Assembly (NCBI GenBank): GCA_023416735.1
Contig: JAEZGX010000020.1
Location: 1 to 64,000, forward strand
DNA from: Verrucomicrobiota bacterium
Lineage (GTDB): Bacteria; Verrucomicrobiota; Verrucomicrobiia; Opitutales; Opitutaceae
Length of the DNA stretch: 64,000 bases
Reading direction: 5' to 3'
This document shows positions 55,576 through 64,000 of the stretch, one piece after another. The notes below the pieces were generated by a model that saw nothing but the letters and a program-made list of their open reading frames with translations, had not been told where the DNA came from and did no database searches. Each line of letters starts with the position of its first letter. Within the stretch, counting starts at the first letter, position 1. Both the position numbers and the translations under genes were made by a program.

Positions 55576-57015
55576 TTACTGGATGCGCCAGTGTTCGTTC
55601 GGGATGTGCGCGGTTCGCATGATTTCGCGGATTCGATCCACCGTCGCAGGGTGGTCGGCGGCGACGTCGTGTTGTTCTCCGATGTCGTTCACCAGATCGA
55701 AAAGTTGAATGGGATTATCGGGTGAGTTGAGGCGGATGCCTTTCCAGCGTCCGGCCAAGAGCACCGCCTGGCTGGTGCCGCTTTCATAAAATTCCCAGTA
55801 GAGGTAATCGTGAGTTCGCTGCTCGCCTTCGCCGAGCAGGGTTGGCGCGAGACTGATGCTGTCGATTTCCGGCGGGGCGGAAACGCCGGCGAGTTCGCTG
55901 AATGTGGCCATGAGGTCGCCGAAGTAGGCGACGTGGGAGGATTCGCGGCCGGCGGGGATGCGGCCCGGCCACCGAGCGATGAACGGGACGCGAATGCCGC
56001 CGTCATGGAGGCTGCGCTTGATGCCCTGGAACGGACCGCTCGCATCGAAGAATTCCGGCTCATACGCGGTGCCGCCTTCGCGATGCGGACCGTTGTCGCT
56101 CGTGAAAATCACCAGCGTGTGGTCGTCGAGTTCGAGTTGTTTCAATTTCGAAATCAACGCGCCGACATCGCGATCGAGGCGCGTGATCATCGCGGCGTGA
56201 CCCTTGTGGGAATCGGGCCACGGCTCGTCCGCGTAGGGTCCGTAATCGGGCACCTCGTGGCCGTCGTCCAATGCCGTCGCTCGCTCGTTGTTTGCGTGCG
56301 GCGCAACCACGGAAAGATAGAGGAAGAACGGACGGTCGCGGTTGCGCTCGATGAACGCGAGGGATTCTGTCGCGAACAAATCGCCGGAGTAGACGACGCG
56401 TTGCGTGGAGTAGCCGCTGCCCGGCGCAGTGCCGAGCGGGACCAGATCGTTCGGGAGTTCCTGTTTCTCGCCATTGCGCCAAAGGAAATTGGGGAAGTGG
56501 TTATGCGCGTGAGTCTGATTCAGGTAACCATAGACGAAATCGAAGCCGTGGCGTCGTGGATCGCCTGAGGTGTCGTTTTCACCGAGCCCCCATTTGCCGA
56601 TCATCGCGGTCGCATAGCCGGCATTGTGGAGCACGCGGGAAAGGGTCGGGTCGCTTTCGAGCAGGCGTTGCGCTTCGGGGCGCGCGGCGCCGGCGTTGCC
56701 GCGCACGCGCGTGTGACCGGTATGCCGGCCGGTGAGCAGAACGCTGCGCGAAGGTGCGCACACGGTGCTGCCGGCGTAGAATTGCGTGAAACGAATTCCC
56801 TCTGCGGCGAGACGATCAAGGTGGGGCGTTCGGATCTTCTTTTGTCCGTAACTGCCGAGTTCGCCGTAGCCGAGATCGTCCGCGAGGATGAAGACGATGT
56901 TCGGCGGGCGAACGGCTTCGTGCGCGGCCGGCAGGGCGGGTGCAAACAACGCGAGAACACCGAGGCGAATCGCGACGGCGCGGAGACAAGACGGAGGAAG
57001 CGAGAGAAGGCGCAT
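55576..57015 (-). CDS. Secreted arylsulfatase-type sulfatase
   Basis: A 479-aa type I sulfatase with signal peptide (IRLGVLALFAPALPAAHEA), FILADDLGYGELGSYG metal site, formylglycine motif CAPSRSVLLTGR, MIGKWGLGE, and IFTSDNGPHREGG and KRSLHDGGIRVPFIARWPG in the later metal site and substrate region. Length and order are complete. It hydrolyses a sulfate ester on an exported or periplasmic substrate. It stands opposite the MFS gene, with 15 bases between their ends, and near other polysaccharide genes. Confidence 0.92.
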   Translation of the reverse strand: MRLLSLPPSCLRAVAIRLGVLALFAPALPAAHEAVRPPNIVFILADDLGYGELGSYGQKKIRTPHLDRLAAEGIRFTQFYAGSTVCAPSRSVLLTGRHTGHTRVRGNAGAARPEAQRLLESDPTLSRVLHNAGYATAMIGKWGLGENDTSGDPRRHGFDFVYGYLNQTHAHNHFPNFLWRNGEKQELPNDLVPLGTAPGSGYSTQRVVYSGDLFATESLAFIERNRDRPFFLYLSVVAPHANNERATALDDGHEVPDYGPYADEPWPDSHKGHAAMITRLDRDVGALISKLKQLELDDHTLVIFTSDNGPHREGGTAYEPEFFDASGPFQGIKRSLHDGGIRVPFIARWPGRIPAGRESSHVAYFGDLMATFSELAGVSAPPEIDSISLAPTLLGEGEQRTHDYLYWEFYESGTSQAVLLAGRWKGIRLNSPDNPIQLFDLVNDIGEQHDVAADHPATVDRIREIMRTAHIPNEHWRIQ

Positions 57016-57056
57016 GAGGACAGGTTATCGGCAGATTGCTTCGGCAGCGGATCGGA

Positions 57057-57280
57057 TCATCCGATTTGTTTCACGGTGCCGCCTGGAACGAAGGCCGGAA
57101 AGATCAGATTGGGTTCAGGCGAGAGATAACCCTGGCCGACCATCTGCAACATTAGACGTGAAAGTCGTGGCGCGTAGGTGCCCTCCTCGAACTTGTAGTG
57201 CGAAATCGGCGGGCTGACCGACTCGAACATGTAGTCGTAGTCGCGGGCCATGAGGGAGACGGTGTCGGGCACATCGCGCG
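57057..57280 (-). pseudogene. C-terminal remnant of an unidentified gene
   Basis: On the minus strand a coherent tail (DVPDTVSLMARDYDYMFES, SHYKFEEGTYAPRLSR, LMLQMVGQGYLSPEPN) ends at a normal stop. The N-terminal part of its frame turns to unrelated sequence at the junction with the PLP-enzyme fragment on the other strand, near 57265-57292. The family of the remnant is not recognised. Confidence 0.55.
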
Positions 57281-57774
57281 GACGCGTGCATTGTGTGCAA
57301 CCGGCGGGAAACGACACGATCGCGTCAGCGTTGCGCGCGGGCGCGAATCGGGCGATCGCCGTCGACTCGAAGACGAACATCAGCGGTCTGCAGGTCGGCG
57401 GCGTGCTGGATGGCGACGAGGTGATTGCGACCTGCCGGCGATTGGGCGGGCAGGGTTATGTTGTGCAGGATGAAGCCGTGCTGCACTGGCAACAACGCCT
57501 GGCGCAGGAAGAAGGCGTGTTTTCCGAACCGGCGGGTGCGGTGGCGCTTGCCGGACTGGCGGAGGCGGCGATGCGAGGGGAAGTGGGTGCGGATGAGAAT
57601 GTCGTGTGTCTCGTGACCGGAAGCGGGTTCAAGGACGAACGCGCGCTCATGCGCATGGCTGGCGCGGAGGAGACGCCGCTGCTCGAAAATTTCGCGGTGT
57701 TTTCGGATCGCTTGCGCACGTCCCAGGCCGGCGATGTAGCAGGAGGAAACCGGCGAGGAAAAGTGGTGAACTAA
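57281..57774 (+). pseudogene. C-terminal fragment of a threonine synthase-like PLP enzyme
   Basis: Reads VQPAGNDTIASALRAGANRA, then KTNISGLQVGGVLDGDEVI and FSEPAGAVALAGLAEAA...VVCLVTGSGFKD, which match the C-terminal third of fold-type II PLP enzymes such as threonine synthase. The glycine-rich loop at the end (VTGSGFKD) binds the cofactor phosphate. The PLP lysine and all of the N-terminal part are missing. Together with the opposing tail it looks like the scar of a deletion that removed the 5' halves of a divergent gene pair. Confidence 0.7.
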
Positions 57775-57827
57775 TATGACCATCCGAACGCACTTGTGGG
57801 CGTGATGCAGCGAAGAACGCTCTCGGC

Positions 57828-59306
57828 ATGAGCCTTCATTCCACCCCGGGTGTCGATCGGCGCACGTTTTTGAAAACTGTCTCCGTTGCGGGCCTTGGCC
57901 TCGCCGCGAGTGGAGCGTCGATTTTTGGCGCGCAGCGGAAAGGCGAGCGGCGTCGTTATGCAATCGTCGGGGTGGGTTCGCGCAGCCGGATGTTTCAGGA
58001 CGCAATCGAGCAGGACTATCGTGAGCACGCTGAATTGGTGGGCGTCTGCGATCAGAATGCTGGACGGATCGAGGTCAGTCGCCAGCGCTCGCGCGGGCAC
58101 GCGGCGTCGCCCGCGCCCGGTTATGCCGCCGGCGATTTCGCAAAGATGATTAAGGAGACGCGGCCGGAAGTCGTGATCGTCACGACGATGGATTCGTCGC
58201 ACGACGATTACATTGTCCAAGCGATGGAGGCGGGTTGCGATGTCGTGACGGAAAAGCCGATGACGACGACGGCGGGGAAGTGCCAGCGAATCCTCGATGT
58301 GTGTGCGCGCACGGGCCGGCACTGCCGGGTGCTTTTCAACTATCGCTATTCTCCGCCGCGCACGCAGGTGAAGGATATCTTGATGAGCGGCGAGATCGGC
58401 GAAGTGTTGTCGGTCGATTTTCACTGGCTGCTGGATACGGATCACGGCGCCGACTACTTCCGGCGCTGGCATTCGGACAAGGCCAACTCTGGTGGACTCA
58501 TGATTCACAAGTCGACGCATCACTTCGACCTGGTGAACTGGTGGCTCGGCGCGGTGCCGCAACGCGTAACGGCGCTGGGCAAGCGCGAGTTTTACACGCC
58601 GGAGATGGCGCGCCGGCTTGGCTTGAAAAGCCATCACGAGCGCTGTCACACGTGTCCCGAACAGAAGGCGTGCGGATTCTTCATGAATCTCGCCGGCAAT
58701 CCGACGCTGAAGGAGCTTTATCTCGATCAGGAGCGGCACGACGGCTACGTGCGGGACCGCTGCGTGTTCCGGCCGGATATCAACATTGAGGATACGATGA
58801 ACGTGATGGTGCACTACGATACCGGTGCGACGCTCAGCTACTCGCTCAATGCGTTCAATTCGTGGGAAGGTTATCAGGTCGCGTTCAACGGCACGAAAGG
58901 CCGGCTGGAGCACGCGATCGTGGAATCGAGCTACGTGAACGGCATGGATGCCGTGCAGGGCGGCATCGCGGATGGCGGCGTGACGACGCGGGTGATTCCG
59001 CTGCGCGGGCCTGCGCGAACGATCAAACCGTGGAGCGGAGTGGGCGGTCACGGTGGTGGCGATCGCGTGTTGCTGGACGATCTCTTTCTGCCTTTGCCGC
59101 CGACGGACAAGTATCTGCGACTGGCGGACGAGCGGGCCGGCGCGCATTCCGTGTTGGTGGGCGTCGCGGCGAACGAGTGCTTCCAAACGGGTGCGGCGGT
59201 GGATGTCAGCACGCTCGTGCGCGGGCTCGGAAAACCGGATTATGCGCCGATGCCGTCGCGCACGGCGCCGCTGCCGATGCCCGAGAAAAACGCGCGGCAT
59301 TCATAA
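57828..59306 (+). CDS. Tat-exported Gfo/Idh/MocA-family oxidoreductase
   Basis: A 492-aa protein with twin-arginine signal VDRRTFLKTVSVAGLGLAASG. The Rossmann fold starts RYAIVGVGSRSR and contains EKPMTT, the conserved EKP of the family. The C-terminal dimerisation domain includes GGLMIHKSTHHFDLVNWWLG with HH, and a four-Cys-like pair (HTCPEQKACG). It oxidises or reduces a sugar-type hydroxyl with a tightly bound NAD(P). It heads a direct-orientation set with GH28-like, phosphatase and glycosidase-like genes. Export of an NAD-binding enzyme by Tat fits a cofactor-loaded protein. Confidence 0.88.
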   Translation: MSLHSTPGVDRRTFLKTVSVAGLGLAASGASIFGAQRKGERRRYAIVGVGSRSRMFQDAIEQDYREHAELVGVCDQNAGRIEVSRQRSRGHAASPAPGYAAGDFAKMIKETRPEVVIVTTMDSSHDDYIVQAMEAGCDVVTEKPMTTTAGKCQRILDVCARTGRHCRVLFNYRYSPPRTQVKDILMSGEIGEVLSVDFHWLLDTDHGADYFRRWHSDKANSGGLMIHKSTHHFDLVNWWLGAVPQRVTALGKREFYTPEMARRLGLKSHHERCHTCPEQKACGFFMNLAGNPTLKELYLDQERHDGYVRDRCVFRPDINIEDTMNVMVHYDTGATLSYSLNAFNSWEGYQVAFNGTKGRLEHAIVESSYVNGMDAVQGGIADGGVTTRVIPLRGPARTIKPWSGVGGHGGGDRVLLDDLFLPLPPTDKYLRLADERAGAHSVLVGVAANECFQTGAAVDVSTLVRGLGKPDYAPMPSRTAPLPMPEKNARHS

Positions 59307-59353
59307 GGAGAGAGCGGCGATCTCGCTGTTCGCCGCGGCGCCACGATCAAGCC

Positions 59354-60823
59354 ATGAAACGATTCGTATCCGCATTTCTGACACTCCTCGCCTTGTTGCT
59401 TGCGAATGCAGGCACGGCGCAGGCCGGAGCGATCGACGTGCGCGAGCATGGCGCGATCGGCGACGGCCGGACGATCAACACCGCGGCCATCCAGGCGGCG
59501 ATTGACCGGGCTCACCGGCAGGGCGGTGGCGTCGTGCGTTTGGCGGATGGGGTTTTTGTGAGTGCGTCGCTGCATCTGCGCTCGGGCGTGACTTTGCAGG
59601 TGGATGAAGGGGCGGAATTGCGCGGAGCGGGTCCAGGCGAAGGGCGTTACCCGGCGCACACGCCGTCCGGAGGACCGCGGCCGTCTGACCTCGGCGGCAC
59701 GGCGCCGGCGCAAGTGGCGGGGCTGATTCTCGCGCGGGGGCAGCGCAACATAGCGGTGCAGGGCCGCGGTGTGATCGACGGTAATGGGCTGGCGTTTTCC
59801 ATGAAGGAAGTGCGCCCGAACGTGCTGTGTTTCATCGAGTGCGAAGATGTGCGGGTGCGGGATATCACCACGCGGTCGAGCGCGTCGTGGACGCAAAACT
59901 ACATCCAGTGCAAACAGGTCGAGATCGTGCGCACGCGGGTGGAATCCCATCTCCCCGATCGCAACAACGACGGCATCGACTTCGTGGAATGTCATGACGT
60001 GCGGCTGCTGGACTCGACGATCATCGCGGACGACGACGCGATCGTGGTGAAAAGCAATCTCACGGCGGATCGCGGCAGCCGGAATATCCTGGTGGAGAAT
60101 TGCACGGTGTATGGACGGAAGTCGGCGTTCAAGATCGGGACCGAGACCTTTGGACCGTTCGAGAACATCACGGTGCGCAACCTGACGGCCTACGGCACTC
60201 GCGGCATCAATCTCTACAGCGTCGACGGCGCGCAGGTTCGAAACGTCCTCGTCGAGAATGTGACGATCCACGACGGCTATGCGGCGTTGCTGATGCACGT
60301 CGGGGATCGGCGCTTGTTCCGGCAGTCAGACGCCAGCGGCGCACCGGAGCCCGGCGGGATGGAAAACATCGTCGTGCGCAATCTCCACGCGACTCTCGCG
60401 GAGCGTTCGTTCAAGGAACTGTTGGAGGGGCATGGCATCGCGTTGCACGGTCCGGCGCACGAGAAGCCGATGGCGATTGCGGAAAATTTTATCAGCGGAT
60501 TGCGCGGTCATCCGATCGTCAACGTGCGTCTCGAGAACATCACACTGCTGAATCTTCCCGGAGGCGGCGCGCCGGAGGACGTCGTGGAACGCGTGCCGGA
60601 GAACAGCGATCATTATCCGCTGCAAGGCATGTTCGGCCGTCTGCCGGCGTGGGCGCTTTATCTGAGAAACGTGCGCAACATCGGGATCGAGAATCTGGTT
60701 CTCCAGGAGCGAACTCCCGACGCGCGTCCGGCAGTGCTCGCGGATGGCGTGAGCGAGTTGAGCGTCCGTGCAGCGGGCGCACGGGGCGAACGAATCGAAA
60801 TCAGAGAACGCCAGGGATTTTGA
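59354..60823 (+). CDS. GH28-like right-handed beta-helix protein (polygalacturonase family)
   Basis: A 489-aa protein with signal peptide (KRFVSAFLTLLALLLANAGTAQA) and the GH28 start GAIDVREHGAIGDGRTINTAAIQAAIDRA. Motif I is RNNDGIDF (NTDGID), motif II DDDAIVVKS (GDDCIAIKS). The GHG motif, however, is replaced by GRKSAFKIGTE; the usual His is missing, as is a clear RIK. It belongs to the diverged GH28 subgroup where catalysis on galacturonans or rhamnogalacturonans is not certain. It follows the Gfo/Idh gene and precedes the phosphatase. Confidence 0.82.
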   Translation: MKRFVSAFLTLLALLLANAGTAQAGAIDVREHGAIGDGRTINTAAIQAAIDRAHRQGGGVVRLADGVFVSASLHLRSGVTLQVDEGAELRGAGPGEGRYPAHTPSGGPRPSDLGGTAPAQVAGLILARGQRNIAVQGRGVIDGNGLAFSMKEVRPNVLCFIECEDVRVRDITTRSSASWTQNYIQCKQVEIVRTRVESHLPDRNNDGIDFVECHDVRLLDSTIIADDDAIVVKSNLTADRGSRNILVENCTVYGRKSAFKIGTETFGPFENITVRNLTAYGTRGINLYSVDGAQVRNVLVENVTIHDGYAALLMHVGDRRLFRQSDASGAPEPGGMENIVVRNLHATLAERSFKELLEGHGIALHGPAHEKPMAIAENFISGLRGHPIVNVRLENITLLNLPGGGAPEDVVERVPENSDHYPLQGMFGRLPAWALYLRNVRNIGIENLVLQERTPDARPAVLADGVSELSVRAAGARGERIEIRERQGF

Positions 60824-60926
60824 GGCGCATGGTGCGAGCGGGGAAAGAGCCGGAGGCAACGAAGACTTTCAGCGGCCGCACCGTCTCGGACGAATGTTCG
60901 GATCAACCGGACGGCCCATTTCTTTC

Positions 60927-62534
60927 ATGAACATGAACACACGGCAGATTCTTGGAACGGGCTTTCTTTCGTTGATGTTGTTGGGGGCGTTCGTTCGCGG
61001 AGTGGCGAGCGAGACGGAGCCGACGCCTTACCCGGCCGCGTCGGCGCATGCGCCAACGCCCTTGCCGGATCGGATTGTGCTGACCTGGGCGGGCGAGCCG
61101 ACGACAACGCAGGCGGTTACTTGGCGGACCGACACAAGTGTTCGGCATGCGTTCGCCGAGATCGCCGTCGCGAACGACAATGGCCGCGAGCTCAAACCGG
61201 AGCGCGTGACGGCCGAGACAACGCGTTTAAAGAGCGACCTGAACGAGGCCCTCTATCACACGGCCTTCTTCGAGGCGCTTACGCCCGATCGTCTCTATGC
61301 GTATCGGGTGGGGGACGGCCTCAACTGGAGCGAGTGGTTTCACTTTCGCACGGCGAGCGTCGGCGCGAAGCCTTTTTCGTTCATCTATTTTGGCGACGGG
61401 CAGAGTTTGTTGAAACCGCATTGGTCGCGCGTCGTGCGGGAGGCGTTTCGCGCGGCGCCTCATGCGGCGTTCACGTTGCACGCGGGCGATCTCATCAATC
61501 TGTATTCGAGCGACGCGGAATGGGGCGAGTGGCACGCTGCCGCGGGATGGATCAACGCCACGATGCCGGTCATCGCTGCGCCGGGAAACCACGACTATTA
61601 CTCGGAGAACGCCGGTCCGAAAGACGAGATGTTGTGGACGACGAAAGAGGGGCGCGTCGTGGCGGTGCGGCAGACACTCGAGCGCGAACTCAACGAGAGC
61701 AATGTGACGACGGGATTCCGGATCAAGGCGACTTCGATGGAGTCGCCGATCACGGCGGAGATTCGGATGAATGAGCGGCGGCAGATCGTAAGCGTTGACG
61801 CGGGAGTCACGGCGATCTCGGGTTTCACCGCCGCGGAGCTGATCGGCACCAAGCCGAGCGATGCGCCGCTGCAGTATCGTCTCGCCGTGCCGGGAACGCC
61901 GGCGGTCGCGCCGCACTGGCGTCCGCAGTTTGCTTTCCCGATTCAGAATGTGCCGCCTCGTCTCGAAGAGACGTGCTACTACATCGATTACCAAGGCGCG
62001 CGGATCGTGGTGCTGGATTCGATGGGCGATCAGAAGGCGCAGTTGCCGTGGCTTCGCTCGGTGTTGGAGGGAAATCCGCATCCGTGGGCGATCGTCACCT
62101 TCCATCATCCGATTTTCTCGCCTGCACGCGAACGGGATAATCCGGCACTGCGCGCGTTGTGGAAGCCCGTGTTGGACGAGTTCAAAGTCGATCTCGTGCT
62201 GACGGGACACGATCACACGTATGCGCGAGCGGGAAAACTTTCGGAGAAACGGCCGGGCGACATCGCGGGAATCGCTCCCTACGATCCTGAGATCGGCACG
62301 GTCTACGTCGTGTCGGTCAGCGGGCCGAAGATGTATGACATCACGAACGAGAATTTCGTGCGCACGGCGGAGGACACGCAGCTTTATCAGGTCATTCGCG
62401 TGGAGCACGACGAACTTCACTTCGAAGCGCGCACGGCGACGAATCGACTCTACGATGCGTTCACATTGAAGAAGCGTGGGGCGGGCCTGCCCAACGAACT
62501 GCACGAGATTCTGCCGGAGCAGAATCGTCGCTGA
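60927..62534 (+). CDS. Secreted purple-acid-phosphatase-like metallophosphoesterase with an insert
   Basis: A 535-aa protein. Signal sequence MNMNTRQILGTGFLSLMLLGAFVRG is followed by an Fn3-like PAP N-terminal domain (about 45-150). The catalytic part has YFGDGQ, LHAGDLINLYS, GNHDYY, FHHPIFSP and GHDHTYARAG, all metal-binding motifs of the PAP group. Between GNHD (about 221) and the following catalytic strands there is an insertion of about 110 residues including VSVDAGVTAISGFTAAELIG (about 288-308), which reads like part of a PAS domain. ATG 60927 is chosen because it gives a signal peptide; upstream frames do not. It releases phosphate from unknown esters outside the cytoplasm. Confidence 0.82.
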   Translation: MNMNTRQILGTGFLSLMLLGAFVRGVASETEPTPYPAASAHAPTPLPDRIVLTWAGEPTTTQAVTWRTDTSVRHAFAEIAVANDNGRELKPERVTAETTRLKSDLNEALYHTAFFEALTPDRLYAYRVGDGLNWSEWFHFRTASVGAKPFSFIYFGDGQSLLKPHWSRVVREAFRAAPHAAFTLHAGDLINLYSSDAEWGEWHAAAGWINATMPVIAAPGNHDYYSENAGPKDEMLWTTKEGRVVAVRQTLERELNESNVTTGFRIKATSMESPITAEIRMNERRQIVSVDAGVTAISGFTAAELIGTKPSDAPLQYRLAVPGTPAVAPHWRPQFAFPIQNVPPRLEETCYYIDYQGARIVVLDSMGDQKAQLPWLRSVLEGNPHPWAIVTFHHPIFSPARERDNPALRALWKPVLDEFKVDLVLTGHDHTYARAGKLSEKRPGDIAGIAPYDPEIGTVYVVSVSGPKMYDITNENFVRTAEDTQLYQVIRVEHDELHFEARTATNRLYDAFTLKKRGAGLPNELHEILPEQNRR

Positions 62535-62582
62535 GTTATCAGTCCGACGACGCGATCAGCGCGTAGGAGTTCCGCGGGGAAT

Positions 62583-62758
62583 GTGCGGATCTCCGTCGCC
62601 GGATTCTTCAGCCGCTATCAGATCGGCCAGAATTGGAAGGTGCAGGTCAATGTGGATAACCTGACCGACGAGCGCTACATCCTCCGCGTCTATCAGCGGG
62701 CATGGTGCAAGTCTCGGACGGTATCCAGCCCCGCATTACGGAGGGATATAATTGGTAA
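62583..62758 (+). pseudogene. C-terminal remnant of a TonB-dependent receptor
   Basis: RISVAGFFSRYQIGQNWKVQ is followed by VNVDNLTDERYI, the C-terminal barrel motif of TonB receptors. After LRVYQ a frameshift occurs; the neighbouring frame gives GMVQVSDGIQPRITEGYNW and a stop at 62756-62758. No 5' part is present. Confidence 0.8.
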
Positions 62759-62774
62759 GGTTTGATGACCGATA

Positions 62775-62816
62775 ACTCCGGCTGGCTTTGAACGGAATCG
62801 AAAGCCAATCCGGAGT
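62775..62816 (+). other. Two-part stem-loop upstream of the last gene
   Basis: ACTCCGG pairs with CCGGAGT and, inside it, TGGCTTT pairs with AAAGCCA (7 + 7 bp) around an 11-base loop. No T-run follows. It lies between the receptor remnant and the beta-propeller gene and may be a terminator, a regulatory leader or a repeat. Confidence 0.45.
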
Positions 62817-62964
62817 GCGGCAATGCAGGCGGCTCGCGTTTTTCCTCCGTTGGACCCACGCGCTCGCGTTTGCCTTTCCGCTCTGATGTTTGGGCGCGGC
62901 CGAGATCGTTCCTCGGCCTGCGCCATTTGACCGCACAATTCCAGAGGCTGCCCGCCCGTCCCCC

Positions 62965-64000
62965 ATGAAACCCAAATCTCCCGTTCTTCCGATCGTAGTC
63001 ACCCTCGCTCTGACCCTGGCGTGCACCGGCAGCGCGCTCTTCGGCTCCGCGTCGATCGACATCGGCCCGCGCAAGCAGCTCTTCATCGATCACAAGTTCA
63101 TCGAATCGTCGGAAGGTGTCTCCCTCACGGTGAACCCGCCGGTGCGCTCCGGCGAACTCCTGATCACGACCGATGCGCCTTGGGAGAAAAATCTGCGCGT
63201 TTCCAGCTACTCGAGCGTCATTGCCGAAGACGGATTGATTCGCGTCTGGTATAACGTCGTCGGCCGGGAATTCATACCGCGCACCAATCCCAGTTTCATG
63301 GGACTCGCCTATGCCGAGTCGCGCGACGGCGTGAATTTCACGAAGCCGATTCTCAACCTGGTTGAGTTCGAGGGATCGAAGGCGAACAACCTCGTGCTGC
63401 CGGGCGATCCGACGCAGTTCTCCCTCGCCGGCGGTTCCGTGATCCGTGACGACAATCCCGCCTGTCCTCCGGCGGAGCGCTACAAGACGTGGACCAAGAT
63501 TTATCCGAAGCCGGGCGTGCAAATGCACGGTCCGTCCCGGCTCTGGGTATCCCCAGATGGGATACACTGGACGCTGACCGAAAATCGCGTAACCGGCCTG
63601 CGCGCGACGGACACGCAGATGAGTTATTTTTGGGAGCCGCGCATCGGCCGCTACGTCGCCTACAGCCGCGAATGGGTGCAGTTCGCCGGCGAGCGGCAGA
63701 TTCGCATGGCGAGTTACAACGAATCGGACGATCTCTTCGCGTGGGAAAAGACGCAGGTCGTGCTTCAGCCCGATGAGCTCGATATGACGGGATGGATCCG
63801 TCCGCTGGTCGTGATGGAAAAGATGCGGGTCGAGCGGGAGCGGTTGAAAAATTATCCCGCCGAAACGGCCGACGCCATCGACGAGAGCGGGAAAGGGCAT
63901 CCCTTCGCGGATCAGGTGCCGACGACCGGCTCACCGGTCGACGTTTATGGCCCCGGCGTCATGCCGTATGGCGATGGCATCGATCGTGTCTACGTCTCGC
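62965..64000 (+). CDS. Secreted five-bladed beta-propeller glycosidase-like protein (partial, runs off window)
   Basis: The 345 codons visible start with signal peptide MKPKSPVLPIVVTLALTLAC, followed by ASIDIGPRKQLFIDHKFIES, a start seen in GH32/GH43/GH130-like proteins of Planctomycetes and Verrucomicrobia. RVWYNVV, LAYAESRDGVNFTKP, LWVSPDGIHWTLTENR and RIRMASYNES-type strands are propeller blade repeats. The lipobox-like LTLAC suggests a possible lipoprotein. The catalytic acids cannot be fixed from the partial sequence. It is the last gene of the carbohydrate region. Confidence 0.75.
   Translation, partial: MKPKSPVLPIVVTLALTLACTGSALFGSASIDIGPRKQLFIDHKFIESSEGVSLTVNPPVRSGELLITTDAPWEKNLRVSSYSSVIAEDGLIRVWYNVVGREFIPRTNPSFMGLAYAESRDGVNFTKPILNLVEFEGSKANNLVLPGDPTQFSLAGGSVIRDDNPACPPAERYKTWTKIYPKPGVQMHGPSRLWVSPDGIHWTLTENRVTGLRATDTQMSYFWEPRIGRYVAYSREWVQFAGERQIRMASYNESDDLFAWEKTQVVLQPDELDMTGWIRPLVVMEKMRVERERLKNYPAETADAIDESGKGHPFADQVPTTGSPVDVYGPGVMPYGDGIDRVYVS

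Overview
The window looks like chromosomal DNA of a high-GC Verrucomicrobium, most probably of the Opitutaceae (Opitutus-like). This rests on the gene mix, not on any search: giant modular polysaccharide-binding proteins with poly-Ser linkers, Cys-type sulfatases, Tat-exported Gfo/Idh/MocA and FAD oxidoreductases, TonB receptors paired with LacI regulators, RraA-like proteins with signal peptides, two Rho paralogues and a pseudopilin operon. There is no rRNA, CRISPR array or prophage. Two tRNA genes are present (Glu-CUC and an elongator-type CAU). Most other long open frames are antisense shadows caused by GC-rich codon positions.

Layout. 0.5-10.1 kb: one enormous secreted modular protein, split by a -1 frameshift near 3420, with two glycosidase-like (clan GH-A type) modules, Big_2, F5/8C, Fn3, Ig, CBM9-like and MBG-like modules, and two poly-Ser linkers of exactly 49 residues each. 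10.2-18.4 kb: a polytopic glycosyltransferase-like protein, divergent from a membrane protein with an ICMT-like C-terminus. A decayed sulfatase and an intact sulfatase follow, then an RraA-like/glycosidase-like pair on the other strand. 18.7-25.6 kb: tRNA-Glu, a CmoB-like methyltransferase, and a minus-strand PilB/PilT/PilB/PilC cluster. 25.8-42.7 kb: housekeeping genes: rho (long form), coaE, an HD protein, comM, a YhaM-like nuclease, a cysteine hydrolase, a PPP phosphatase, ppk1 and hisF, then a small inverted-repeat element with a four-helix-bundle gene, an unrecognised 586-aa protein, a second rho and acsA.

42.8-47.3 kb: six pseudopilin/minor-pilin genes, mostly with ATGA/GTGA overlaps, probably working with the PilB/PilC-type motor upstream. 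47.6-64 kb: a carbohydrate-utilisation region: Tat-exported FAD oxidoreductase, LacI regulator, TonB receptor, second FAD oxidoreductase, ExuT-like MFS, sulfatase, Gfo/Idh/MocA oxidoreductase, GH28-like enzyme, purple-acid-phosphatase-like enzyme and a beta-propeller glycosidase-like gene that runs off the window. Several remnants lie among these genes: tail pieces of a PLP enzyme and of an opposing gene, and a TonB-receptor C-terminus.

Most notable non-coding observations: (1) an approximately 490-bp element with near-perfect telomere-like G3T4 inverted repeats, carrying a four-helix-bundle (S23/IVP-type) gene and inserted exactly against the GTG start of hisF; (2) two further gene-less palindromic elements with different arm sequences; (3) matched LacI-type operators at the divergent FAD/lacI promoter and before the TonB receptor; (4) two Pho-box-like tandem repeats upstream of ppk1; (5) dispersed GTAGGG...CCCTAC REP-like palindromes.
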